Program-made: the position numbers and the translations under genes | Assembly (NCBI GenBank): GCA_002401955.1 | Contig: NVUQ01000083.1 | Span: 1-64,000, forward strand | DNA length: 64,000 bases | DNA from: Flavobacteriales bacterium | Lineage (GTDB): Bacteria; Bacteroidota; Bacteroidia; Flavobacteriales_E; Vicingaceae | Direction: 5' to 3' | In this document: positions 45,252 to 54,500 of the stretch, one piece after another | Layout of the letters: the number at the start of each line of letters is the position of its first letter | Numbering within the stretch: position 1 is the first letter of the stretch | Notes under the pieces: generated by a model | Seen by the model: the letters and a program-made list of their open reading frames with translations, nothing else | The model's database searches: none | What the model was told of the DNA's origin: nothing

Positions 45252-45545
45252 ATGAATCTACTCAATTGGCTAGAAAACAACATGCTTGCTTGTCCTTACA
45301 AGAAGTATTTTGGATTCGATTGCTTTGGTTGTGGAATACAACGATCATTTTTAGAGCTGCTTAAAGGAAATTTAGTTGAAAGCTTTTATTACTACCCAGC
45401 TCTTATACCTATTATAATAATGGTTCTCTTTTTAATTGCACACCTTGTTTTAAAATTTAAAAATGGAGCTGTATGGCTTAAATATAATTTCATTTTTGTA
45501 GTTAGCGTAGTTGTTATTAACTTTATAATAAAGTTAATTTCATAA
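45252..45545 (+). CDS. DUF2752 membrane protein
   Basis: A 97-residue membrane protein. The N-terminal half holds the DUF2752 signature C14-P, then C24-x2-C27-G-x2-R31 (FDCFGCGIQRS). Two transmembrane helices follow (about 45-65 and 75-95). The Cys cluster suggests metal or redox chemistry at the membrane, but the family is uncharacterised. It ends 3 bases before nnr, so the two are co-transcribed. Confidence 0.85.
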   Translation: MNLLNWLENNMLACPYKKYFGFDCFGCGIQRSFLELLKGNLVESFYYYPALIPIIIMVLFLIAHLVLKFKNGAVWLKYNFIFVVSVVVINFIIKLIS

Positions 45546-45548
45546 TCA

Positions 45549-47060
45549 ATGAAAATTTTAACAACAAAACAGACAAGAGGTGCAGATGCTTATACTATCC
45601 AAAATGAACCAATAAAGTCTATTGATTTAATGGAAAGGGCTTCTCAGAAATGTGTTGATTGGCTGACAGATAAATATGAAACATCAAAACCAGTTGTAAT
45701 ATTTTCTGGCATAGGGAACAATGGAGGAGATGGCTTAGTTATAGGTCGATACTTAATTCAAAAAGGGTATAATGTTACTATATATATAGTTCAATTTTCT
45801 AACAATTATACAGAAGATTTTAAGGTTAATTTAAATAGGTTAAAATCTAAAAGTATTAACCTTAAATATTTAACAGAACAGGATATTGAATTTTCCATAG
45901 ATTCACATTCAGTTGTTATTGATGCTATTTTTGGCTCTGGTTTATCGAGACCAATTAGTGGTTATGTTGCCGATATTGTTTATAAAATAAATAAACATAA
46001 ATCAGATGTTGTTGCCATAGATATACCCTCAGGTTTGTTTAGTGAAGCAAATAAGAATAGTAAAGTGGAGAACATTGTACATGCTAATTATACGCTTACT
46101 TTTCAGCAACCAAAATTAACAATGCTTTTTCCAGAAAATTTCAAATTTGTTGGTTATTTCCAAATTTTAGATATTGGCTTGCATTTAGATTATTTACGCA
46201 CTGTAGAAACCAGTTATCATTTTGTTACCGAGGCATTTGTAAAGAAAATCTTAAAAATAAGAAGTAAATTTTCTCACAAAGGAACTTTTGGTCATGCCTT
46301 ATTAATTGCTGGGAGTACTGGTAAAATGGGTGCAGAGATTTTAGCAGCTAGAGCTTGTTTGAGGGCGGGCGTAGGATTACTAACGGTTCAGCTCCCTAAA
46401 AATGGATTAAACATAATGCAAACAGCTGTTCCAGAAGCAATGTGTATTGTTGATGAATCTGAAGATGTTATCGCTCATTTATCTGATATTAGCACTTATA
46501 ATTGTGTAGGAATAGGGCCAGGTTTGGGTATAGAACAAGAAACAAGTAATGTTCTTAAATTGCTAATTCAAAATTCAAGTAGCCCTTTGGTAATTGATGC
46601 AGATGCACTAAATATACTTTCGGAGAATCCAACTTGGCTATCGTTTCTTCCTGCCATGAGTGTTCTAACTCCACATCCAAAAGAATTTGAACGCCTTTTT
46701 GGTAAGTGGAGTAATGATGAAGAACGATTAGAAAAACAACAGCAGGCAGCCATAAAAAATAACATCATTATTGTTTTAAAGGGTGCTAATACTTCAATTG
46801 CCGTTCCTGATGGAACTGTTTATTTTAATTCTACAGGTAATGCAGGTATGGCCACTGCAGGAAGTGGTGATGTGTTAACAGGAATAATAACAAGTTTACT
46901 TGCACAAAGTTATACTCCTATATATGCTGCCATATTGGGCGTTTATATACATGGACTTTCTGGTGATTTGGCAAAGAAAAATGTTGGAATCAATGCTCTA
47001 ATTGCAAGTGATATTGTCAATTCTATACCTAAAGTTTTTAAGTATTTAGAAAATTCCTAA
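45549..47060 (+). CDS. nnr: Bifunctional NAD(P)H-hydrate epimerase / ADP-dependent NAD(P)H-hydrate dehydratase
   Basis: A 503-residue repair enzyme. The N-terminal YjeF_N domain (about 1-210, with GIGNNGGDGLVIGRYL and the substrate Asp region VVIDAIFGSGLSRPI) epimerises damaged R-NAD(P)HX. The C-terminal ribokinase-like domain (about 225-500) uses ADP to dehydrate the S form. Its key NAGMATAGSGDVLTGIITSL (about 430-449) and DADALNIL are intact. The fused arrangement is the common bacterial one. Confidence 0.94.
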   Translation: MKILTTKQTRGADAYTIQNEPIKSIDLMERASQKCVDWLTDKYETSKPVVIFSGIGNNGGDGLVIGRYLIQKGYNVTIYIVQFSNNYTEDFKVNLNRLKSKSINLKYLTEQDIEFSIDSHSVVIDAIFGSGLSRPISGYVADIVYKINKHKSDVVAIDIPSGLFSEANKNSKVENIVHANYTLTFQQPKLTMLFPENFKFVGYFQILDIGLHLDYLRTVETSYHFVTEAFVKKILKIRSKFSHKGTFGHALLIAGSTGKMGAEILAARACLRAGVGLLTVQLPKNGLNIMQTAVPEAMCIVDESEDVIAHLSDISTYNCVGIGPGLGIEQETSNVLKLLIQNSSSPLVIDADALNILSENPTWLSFLPAMSVLTPHPKEFERLFGKWSNDEERLEKQQQAAIKNNIIIVLKGANTSIAVPDGTVYFNSTGNAGMATAGSGDVLTGIITSLLAQSYTPIYAAILGVYIHGLSGDLAKKNVGINALIASDIVNSIPKVFKYLENS

Positions 47061-47101
47061 ACAGCTTGATAAAATAATCTTAATTTAAGTCTATTTTTTG
47101 C

Positions 47102-47109
47102 TACATTTG
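47102..47109 (+). promoter_or_regulatory. -7 promoter box, TACATTTG
   Basis: Exact TAnnTTTG, 19 bases before the ATG of the DUF5606 gene. No good TTTG lies 17-23 bases upstream. Confidence 0.5.
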
Positions 47110-47128
47110 TTATTCATAAAAATGATAT

Positions 47129-47671
47129 ATGAATTTAGAATCAATTATTTCAGTTACCGGAAAGCCCGGATTATACAAAGTACTTTCTCAAATTAAGAAT
47201 GGTTTAGTTGTAGAGTCATTACTTGATGGAAAAAGAGCACCTGTTCATGCAACAGATAAAGTGAGTGCATTAAGCGATATTAGTATCTATACTAATGATG
47301 GTGATATGCCTTTGGCAGAAATATATGATAAGATATATAAAAAAACAGGAGGTAAAGCTGCAGTTAATCATAAAGAAAAACCAGAAGCGTTAAGAAGCTA
47401 CATGAAAGATGTGGTAGAAAACTACGATGAGGATAGAGTTTACAATTCTGATTTAAAAAAGTTGTTTCAATGGTTTAATTTATTGGCAGAAAAAGGATTA
47501 TTGATTCCTGAAAAAGAAGAGGAAGAAACCAAGAAAGATGGAGAGGAAAAAAAGATTGCCAAACCAAAGAAAGCTGCTCCAAAAAAGCCAGTAGCTAGAA
47601 AAGCTGCTCCAAAAACAAGAGCAGTAAAAGGTGGAGGACAAACTTCAATGCCTTCTAAAAAAGGAGGGTGA
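47129..47671 (+). CDS. DUF5606 protein with Lys/Ala/Pro-rich tail
   Basis: A 180-residue cytosolic protein. The first 130 residues (MNLESIISVTGKPGLYKVLS, the middle LAEIYDKIYKKTGGK, and LKKLFQWFNLLAEKGLLI) fit DUF5606, a Bacteroidota family of unknown function. After an acidic stretch (EKEEEETKKDGEEKK) comes a basic tail (KPKKAAPKKPVARKAAPK) ending in Gly/Ser/Lys. The tail strongly resembles that on L21 in this window, which hints at RNA or DNA binding. A terminator follows 28 bases on. Confidence 0.85.
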   Translation: MNLESIISVTGKPGLYKVLSQIKNGLVVESLLDGKRAPVHATDKVSALSDISIYTNDGDMPLAEIYDKIYKKTGGKAAVNHKEKPEALRSYMKDVVENYDEDRVYNSDLKKLFQWFNLLAEKGLLIPEKEEEETKKDGEEKKIAKPKKAAPKKPVARKAAPKTRAVKGGGQTSMPSKKGG

Positions 47672-47698
47672 TTAATTAGACAATATATAGATGAAATT

Positions 47699-47726
47699 AA
47701 AATCCTGCATTCGCAGGATTTTTTTA
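47699..47726 (+). terminator. Intrinsic terminator
   Basis: AATCCTGC (47701-47708), loop ATTC, GCAGGATT (47713-47720), then a T-run. It ends the DUF5606 gene. The next gene's true ATG is at 47754; an earlier in-frame ATG at 47691 would read through this hairpin. Confidence 0.9.
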
Positions 47727-47753
47727 TTACTTTTAAATTCAAATCTTACAACT

Positions 47754-48788
47754 ATGAAAATCAAATCAACATTACTTGTCGCATTAATAATTTTAACTTC
47801 TGTTTCTTTTGGGCAGGAGACATTACTAATGTATAGAGATAATGGATTGTGGGGAGTCATGAATTTAAAAGGAGAGGTGTTGGTAGAGAAAAAATTTGGT
47901 GTAGCAAAACCATTTAAAAATGGTATGGCAAAAGTTGGGAAGTTTCAATTTGTTGATACTAAAGGCGAGGTTTTTCATTTGAGAAATTATATTAAAAGAA
48001 ACCTTTTAGATTGTAGAGAATTTAGTGAAGGATTGTTGGGGGTTAAAGTTTCAAGTGCTTGGGGTTTTTTAAATAAGGAAGGGAAATTGGTTGTTCCGGC
48101 TATATATAAATATATTACAGATTTTAATAGTGGTTATGCTGCCGTTAGAAAAAAAGAAGGTTTTTTTATTATTGATAAAAATGGAGTTGAACAGAAGGTG
48201 ATTAATAACCATAAGAAAAAAGTTTCTTATATAAAGAAGTTTTCAGAAGGTTTGGCACCAATTGAACGAAATGGTTTGTGGGGTTTTGTTAATGGTGAAG
48301 GGAATATTGTTATTGAACCAATATACTTGGCAGTTGGATATTTTAAAGGAGGAGTTGCTTGGGCAAGAATGGAGAAAGGAGGGAAGGTTGGATTTCTTAA
48401 GAAAGATGGTAGTTGGAAAGTTGAACCAATTTTAAATGCAGCAAAGGATTTTGATCTTGTAAGTGGTTTGGCAAAAATTCACGATGGAAAAGGGTGGTGT
48501 TATTTAAATATCGATGGTAAAGTTAAAAGGTTTGAGAATTCAAGAGATAATAAACGTTTTTCTGATGGTATGTGCCCAGAAACAGCAACAATGGGAAATG
48601 CAAAATCTGGTTATCTTGATAGTGATGGTAACTGGGCAACTAAACGAGAATTTGGTATAGCTACTCATTTTAATAATGGATATGCCGCAGTTCGAAAAAA
48701 TAATAAATGGGGTGTTATCGATAAAAAAGGTAATTGGATATTAGAACCAAAGTATAGTTATATTAAGGGGTTTTATACTGTAGATTAA
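47754..48788 (+). CDS. Exported WG-repeat protein
   Basis: A 344-residue exported protein. ATG 47754 gives a clean signal peptide (MKIKSTLLVALIILTSVSFG-Q). The upstream in-frame ATG lies before the terminator and is rejected. About six or seven WG/KWG repeats follow, such as LWGVMNLKGEVLVEKKFG, AWGFLNKEGKLVVPAIY and KWGVIDKKGNWILEPKY, each about 40-50 residues. Such repeats form beta-sheet surfaces for binding, with no known enzymatic role. It ends exactly where the convergent gene at 48789 ends. Confidence 0.85.
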   Translation: MKIKSTLLVALIILTSVSFGQETLLMYRDNGLWGVMNLKGEVLVEKKFGVAKPFKNGMAKVGKFQFVDTKGEVFHLRNYIKRNLLDCREFSEGLLGVKVSSAWGFLNKEGKLVVPAIYKYITDFNSGYAAVRKKEGFFIIDKNGVEQKVINNHKKKVSYIKKFSEGLAPIERNGLWGFVNGEGNIVIEPIYLAVGYFKGGVAWARMEKGGKVGFLKKDGSWKVEPILNAAKDFDLVSGLAKIHDGKGWCYLNIDGKVKRFENSRDNKRFSDGMCPETATMGNAKSGYLDSDGNWATKREFGIATHFNNGYAAVRKNNKWGVIDKKGNWILEPKYSYIKGFYTVD

Positions 48789-49658
48789 TCACTTCTCCTT
48801 AGGATCTTTCCAAAAATTATCTTTGATATTACGATCAAGTTCAATTTCAATATCTACCTCATAAATCCATTTCTTTTTTTCTAGATAAAATGCATCAAAT
48901 CGATTTAGAGAAGGTCCGTAATATTCATAAATTCCTTTTAATTTAGAGCTGGCGGGTACTAGGTAATCAAAAACAATTTTATTCATGTTATCATGGTGTT
49001 TTAATGACATTACAGAACTTTCAGAATATTCAAAAATGACACGCTTTTTAGTTTTTTTAGTTGTTTTAAAGATCGGTGCACCAAACTTTATCATCCCATT
49101 TTTAGAAACATTAATTACGTCAATAATTTTTTTGTTGGTTAGGTTATTGTTGCCATCCCATCCTAAAACTGTGTAGTAATTTTTTCCAAGGCTTTTGTTG
49201 TGTATTATTTTATAATATAAAGCACCATACCAGTTTTTAGCAGTTAAAATTTTATTTTCAGGTGTTTTTATGCTTTCAGATTTATCCGTTAACTCAACAA
49301 TACGAAATTCTTCTTTTGATTTTCTGATTTGTAAAAAAGCGAAGTATTCATAAGTTCCATCCGTTAATGGAAGTACCCAATTGTAAATTTTCAAGTCATT
49401 TTCTTTTAAAATGCTAATTTTAATTAGCTCATCAAATTTGTAATCAAAAGATTTTTTGTTCCCTATTATTTCTTTAAGAACCCCTTTGTAAGTACTGTTA
49501 GCAGTGTGTCTAATGCTATCCGATTCTGCGTCAAGAATATCTTGGGTAAGCGAATTGAGTAATTTAATTTCTTTAGTGAAGTTTGCTTCAGTTTTTTGGG
49601 CAAAAACAAAAGAGTTAACTAAAAGAAGTAAAAAGAGTATGTATTTAGAATTATTCAA
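48789..49658 (-). CDS. Conserved exported protein of unknown function
   Basis: A 289-residue exported protein (signal peptide ending SFVFA-Q). The mature part is rich in beta-strands (TYEYFAFLQIRKSKEEFRIV, YTVLGWDGNNNLTNKKIID, KKRVIFEYSESSVMSLKHHD) and reads like a family I have seen only in Bacteroidota without a function. No catalytic motif is apparent. Its stop abuts the stop of the WG-repeat gene. Confidence 0.75.
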   Translation of the reverse strand: MNNSKYILFLLLLVNSFVFAQKTEANFTKEIKLLNSLTQDILDAESDSIRHTANSTYKGVLKEIIGNKKSFDYKFDELIKISILKENDLKIYNWVLPLTDGTYEYFAFLQIRKSKEEFRIVELTDKSESIKTPENKILTAKNWYGALYYKIIHNKSLGKNYYTVLGWDGNNNLTNKKIIDVINVSKNGMIKFGAPIFKTTKKTKKRVIFEYSESSVMSLKHHDNMNKIVFDYLVPASSKLKGIYEYYGPSLNRFDAFYLEKKKWIYEVDIEIELDRNIKDNFWKDPKEK

Positions 49659-49769
49659 TATGTTTTTATTTAAAATAGATTCTTCACTTTATTTTTGACG
49701 AAAATAAATTTCCGAAAAAATCATCGTTCAAAATGACAATAAAATTAATAATAAGCGGGCATTGCCCGT

Positions 49770-49804
49770 AAAAAAAACCGTGTACAAAACTATACACGGT
49801 TTTT
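49770..49804 (-). terminator. Bidirectional intrinsic terminator after the ferredoxin gene
   Basis: ACCGTGTA (49777-49784) and TACACGGT (49793-49800) pair across an 8-base loop, with A-run before and T-run after. On the minus strand it ends the ferredoxin transcript. A second small hairpin, CGGGCATTGCCCG, lies at 49756-49768. Confidence 0.87.
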
Positions 49805-49832
49805 CAATACTAATATTGTATCAATGCAACTA

Positions 49833-50180
49833 TTAAAGGTGCATTTTATCTTTTTTCGCTAATAATTCTTCGTCAGATTCTCTAACATCTTCATCATCCA
49901 CACAACAATCTACAGGGCAAACTGCAGCACATTGAGGCTCATCATGAAAACCTTTACACTCTGTACATTTATCAGGAGATATATAATAGAAATCTAAACT
50001 TACAGGTTCCTGAGTAGCATCAGCACCAACACTAGAACCATCCATTAATTTAAAATCACCAGAAACATCTGTTCCATCGCTCATTCTCCATTCGTCACCA
50101 CCTTCGTAAATTGCATTATTTGGGCATTCTGGTTCACATGCTCCACAATTTATACATTCATCAGTTATTATAATTGCCAT
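49833..50180 (-). CDS. 2x[4Fe-4S] ferredoxin
   Basis: A 115-residue electron carrier. Cluster ligands are C9-x2-C12-x2-C15-x3-C19 ([11 protein letters not shown]) and C72-x2-C75-x8-C84-x3-C88, with extra C92 and C93. About 50 residues separate the two motifs, as in the Chromatium/Flavobacteria-type dicluster ferredoxin. The C-terminus is acidic. It is divergent from the acyl-CoA reductase with 48 bases between starts. The redox partner is not evident. Confidence 0.92.
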   Translation of the reverse strand: MAIIITDECINCGACEPECPNNAIYEGGDEWRMSDGTDVSGDFKLMDGSSVGADATQEPVSLDFYYISPDKCTECKGFHDEPQCAAVCPVDCCVDDEDVRESDEELLAKKDKMHL

Positions 50181-50228
50181 TACTTTAAAATATTTAATGT
50201 TCGTAATTTCGCCTACAAATATACTTAA

Positions 50229-51293
50229 ATGAGTTTAGAAAAAAGAATAAAAGGATTTGTTCAATTAGGATTATTTTTAAAACAGTTTAAAACTGGAGTA
50301 AAAAACGAATCACTTACAAATCTTAATAATGAATATTACGATAATTTTGAAGCGTTAATTCTGAGACAAAAAGCATACAATGGCTGGTTTGATAAGGAGA
50401 ATGTAATCAATTCAGTTACTGAAATTGGCAACTCATTATCAGAAGAAAATTTAAAAGAATGGCTTTCAAAATATCAAATTAAAGATTATTCTGATAAAAC
50501 CATTGGTGTTATTATGGCAGGAAATATTCCTATGGTTGGTTTTCATGATATGCTTTGTATATTGATTTCTGGAAACAAAATTCAAGCAAAATTAGCTTCG
50601 GGAGACAATACTTTAATACAAAAAGTAGGAGAAATATTAATATCCATTGAACCATTATTTAAAAATAAGATTTCTTTTGTGGAGCGATTAGAAAATTTTG
50701 ATGCAGTTATCGCCACGGGAAGTAACAATACAGCACGTTATTTTGAGCAATATTTCGGAAAATACCCTCATGTCATAAGGAAAAACAGAAATTCTGTTGC
50801 TGTTATTGATGATAAAGATGGGGTAGAAGAGATAAAACATTTAGGAAAAGATATCTTTCAATATTATGGATTAGGCTGTAGAAGTGTTTCTAAGTTATAT
50901 TTTCCTAAAGGATACCGAATAGATACTTTTTTTGAATCTATTATTGATGAATTTCAGGATGTTACTCAGAACAATAAATATGCGAATAACTATGATTATA
51001 ATAAAGCTGTTTACTTGATGGGATGTAATCAGTTGTTAGACAATGGATTTCTATTACTAAAAGAAGAAGAGAGTTTGGTATCTCCTGTAGGAGTATTAAA
51101 TTATGAATTTTATAATTCTATAGATGAACTAAAAAATCAACTTGATGAGCAAAAAGATGAGTTACAGTGTGTTGTATCCAGTAAAAACAGTCAGTTAAAT
51201 ACATTAGAATTCGGAGGAGCCCAATCTCCTAGATTAAATGATTACGCAGATGGAGTGGATACTATTCAATTTCTTTTAAGGTTGAATCAATAA
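50229..51293 (+). CDS. Acyl-CoA reductase, LuxC-like
   Basis: A 354-residue protein of the aldehyde-dehydrogenase-like LuxC family, which reduces acyl-CoA or acyl esters to aldehydes with [22 protein letters not shown] (residues 93-109) binds nucleotide, [16 protein letters not shown] is conserved, and the likely nucleophile is C217 in [13 protein letters not shown]. It is shorter than Vibrio LuxC. Flavobacteria commonly keep this gene beside the ferredoxin, as here. A near-consensus -7 box, TAATTTCG (50204-50211), precedes it. The physiological substrate is unknown. Confidence 0.88.
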   Translation: MSLEKRIKGFVQLGLFLKQFKTGVKNESLTNLNNEYYDNFEALILRQKAYNGWFDKENVINSVTEIGNSLSEENLKEWLSKYQIKDYSDKTIGVIMAGNIPMVGFHDMLCILISGNKIQAKLASGDNTLIQKVGEILISIEPLFKNKISFVERLENFDAVIATGSNNTARYFEQYFGKYPHVIRKNRNSVAVIDDKDGVEEIKHLGKDIFQYYGLGCRSVSKLYFPKGYRIDTFFESIIDEFQDVTQNNKYANNYDYNKAVYLMGCNQLLDNGFLLLKEEESLVSPVGVLNYEFYNSIDELKNQLDEQKDELQCVVSSKNSQLNTLEFGGAQSPRLNDYADGVDTIQFLLRLNQ

Positions 51294-51507
51294 GTTCATA
51301 AAAAATATTACTTTTTAATGCATCCTTTAGAAAGCTTTTTTCGTCTACTGCTCGAGTCTTAAAAACAGTGCTTCCCGCCTACTGTGTTAGGTTTTGAACC
51401 TATCCTGTGCTCGTGTAAAAATGCAATTTATCCTTTTTGAAATTTGGATTTAACTGTTAATAAGAGTATTTTGGGAGCTATTAAAAAATACCCTACAAAT
51501 AAAAATT
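51294..51507. other. 214-bp gap before the giant secreted protein
   Basis: Holds a locally less AT-rich segment (about 51340-51415) with several CTACTG/CCTGTGCTCG-like partial repeats and a small hairpin TAGGTT/AACCTA near 51389-51403. No gene or exact promoter was recognised. Confidence 0.4.
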
Positions 51508-54500
51508 ATGAAATCTTACATTTCTATTGCTTTTTCAGTTTTAATTTCTTTAACAACATTTGCTCAAAACCAAGGAGGTTCTTCTGGTAATACTGTTACC
51601 AAAATTAGTGGTAAAGTAATTCCTAATTATAAAACACAAACTAATTATGTGGAGAATAAAACAGACATGGTTTCTACAAGTCAATTGGCAGGATCTTATC
51701 AGATAACCCCATTTTTACCTAAGAAAAAAACGAGCAACACTACCTCCTTACAAAATATAGGATATCCGTTTAATAATTCTGGAATAACTGTTGCTAAAAC
51801 AACTGTAATTAATCAAGAAGCTACAGTTACGATAGACCCAAGAAACTTACAATTAAGTCCTAATGGTAAATTATTATCACCAGATGGATATGAAATTGAG
51901 TTTAGAACTTCAGGCAACCCTAAGGTTACAAATGTTTGTGCAACCCCAAGGCCTTATATAGTTAAAGGTGCTAGTAACAAAAATGCAGCCTGTTCTTTTA
52001 CCGTTCCTTGTGATGATCCTGCAAATAGAGATGCAGCATCTACCATAACAAAATATTTTATGTTAAGATGGCACGTTATGCTGAATGGAGGCACAAGTAC
52101 AAATATTGATCAGGCAATGATTACTGCTATGATGACAACTTTAAATGCTGATTATGCAGCTCATAATATGATTTTTTGTGAAGATTCTGCAGAATGGAAT
52201 GAAGATGTAACCAATTATTTTCATGATTCAAATACAGAAGAGGTTTCTTTGAAAACCCAGTATAACCAACGACCTTCAGAATTAATTAATATCTATGTTG
52301 TTGGCGATATGACTGCTGGAGGTTATGCTCGTTTTCCTTATGATCCAATGGGAGGAACGAACTATAGAGGTGGAATTGTATTAAATAAAGGAAATTGTAA
52401 TGCCGCAGGACATACCTTGGCGCATGAAATGGGACACACATTTGGATTGGAACACACTTTTGCAGGAGTAGATGAAAGATCTCAATGTTCTAGTTGTTAT
52501 GAAAGAGTAAGAAATGTGAACGGTTCTAGTAATACTTCTGGAGCAGCTACTCCATTTGGAGGTCCGTATAACACAGAGGGAGATCAAGAAGGAGATTGGT
52601 GTTCAGATACTAATCCTCATGATACCTACACTTACAACTGCTCTACAAGTAGTAATCCAAATGGAGCATGTGATTCTGGTCCTTGGAACAATGCACCAGT
52701 AAACAATCATATGTCTTATTCATTTTGTTCAACTCAGTTTACTAATCAACAAAGTTCAAGATCACATTGTATGGTTAACTCATACCTTCAAAGTTGGACA
52801 TCTTATGGTGGAGGAATATGTGGAACCCAGCCACCTGTTGCTGATTTTGTTGGTTCACCAACTACTTGGCAGTCTCCTAGTACAGTTACCTTTACGGATT
52901 TATCTCAGCCAAATGCAATTATTACAAGTTGGTCATGGGATTTTAACGCTGCTGGTCAAGCAGGAACAGTAACTCCAGCAACATATAATTCTACCACTTC
53001 GCCAAATCCACCACCTGTAGTTTATGATATTTTAGGATCAGCAACTTGTTTAGATTATGAAGTTACCTTAACTGTAACAAGTTCTAATGGAAATGATACA
53101 GAGGTTAAAACAAGCTATATTAATGTTTGTCCTCCTTCTGGAGATTGCGATACCTTGGATTTTCAATGGATAACACCTGCAACAACTATAACTACTTACG
53201 GCTTAAGCGCAACAGATAATATGACAGGTATTCCTGATGCGATAAACTTAGTCAATTTTACTGATGCAAAAGGAGTTTATGAAGGATACCAGACACCAAA
53301 CTTAGGAGTAACAACAGTTGGAGCTGTTCGAGTAGGATTAGGTAGCTTAGTAGATGCTGATGATGACATTACTTTTCAAGTAATGGTTTATGATGATGAT
53401 GGTAACGGCCAGCCTGGAGCTTTATTAGGTGGTAGAGGAGGGATTTCTCCAACTCAATTAGGAGTGCCTGGTGCAGGATTTTACAATGAATTTTGGATTC
53501 CTTTATTTACACCTTTAACACCTACAACAGGGTATTTTCATGTTGGTGTAGAAATGTTTGCTGGTGATGCTACTGATGAGTTAGTCGTAATGACTACTTG
53601 TGATCATACAGGGCCTCCAGCATGTGGTCCACAAGGTGAGGCGGATAGCTCAAACAATATTTTTACAAGTGGTTCTGGTTATGAAAAATTAATGCCTGCT
53701 TATGGATATGATGGAGATGTGGATATCATACCTATGTTAGGAGAATACAACCCCTTACCAGTTGTTACAGGTTTTACTGAAAATGTGGTTTGTGATACTA
53801 CTTATGTAACAATTTTTGATACGGTTTATTATCATGATTATGCTGGATCTGCCTTAGTTGGTATGTCATATACATTTGCTTCTGATGGAACGGTAATTAA
53901 TACAACATCACCTTTAAGTTCTATCAATAGAACTTATACCACGGCTGGCCCTGAAATAGTTACCATTACAGCGATAAACGATTGTGGTAGGGCAGATACC
54001 ACATCATGGATTATACCATATAATTTTATGCCTACACCAGATGCAGAATTTACAAAAGTACAGCCTAACCCAATTTGTATGGGAGCACCAGGTGTAGATT
54101 TTAATGCTAATACTTCAGGTTATCAAGATTATAATTGGGATTTTGGAGATGGAACAGTTGCTTCTTCAGGAAGTAACTCTACAACTAATCATGTATATGC
54201 TGCCCCAGGTTTATACTATACAACACTAACAGTAACATCAACTAGTTATCAAGCTGTTGATACTTTCTATTTAGAAGATTTTGAAGGAGGTTGGCCCGCT
54301 GGTTACCAGCGATTTAGTAATGATCCTTTTGCTCCAAATGCAGCGTTAGCAGGACTTGGTTTTGTCGGTGGTAATGCGACATCTTGGTTGCCGATAAATT
54401 TTGATGGGGATGGAAGTTCTGAAGCTACAAGTGCTTCTTGGCATTTAAATGCAGGTGAAACAGCTGATGATTGGATGTTGACAACAGGGATTGGTGCTTT

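Noticed and set aside
47691-47753. Earlier ATG for the WG-repeat protein
   Set aside because: The reading passes through a terminator hairpin; ATG 47754 gives a clean signal peptide.
51340-51415. tRNA-like or small RNA gene before the giant adhesin
   Set aside because: Only short partial repeats and one weak hairpin; no cloverleaf or terminator.
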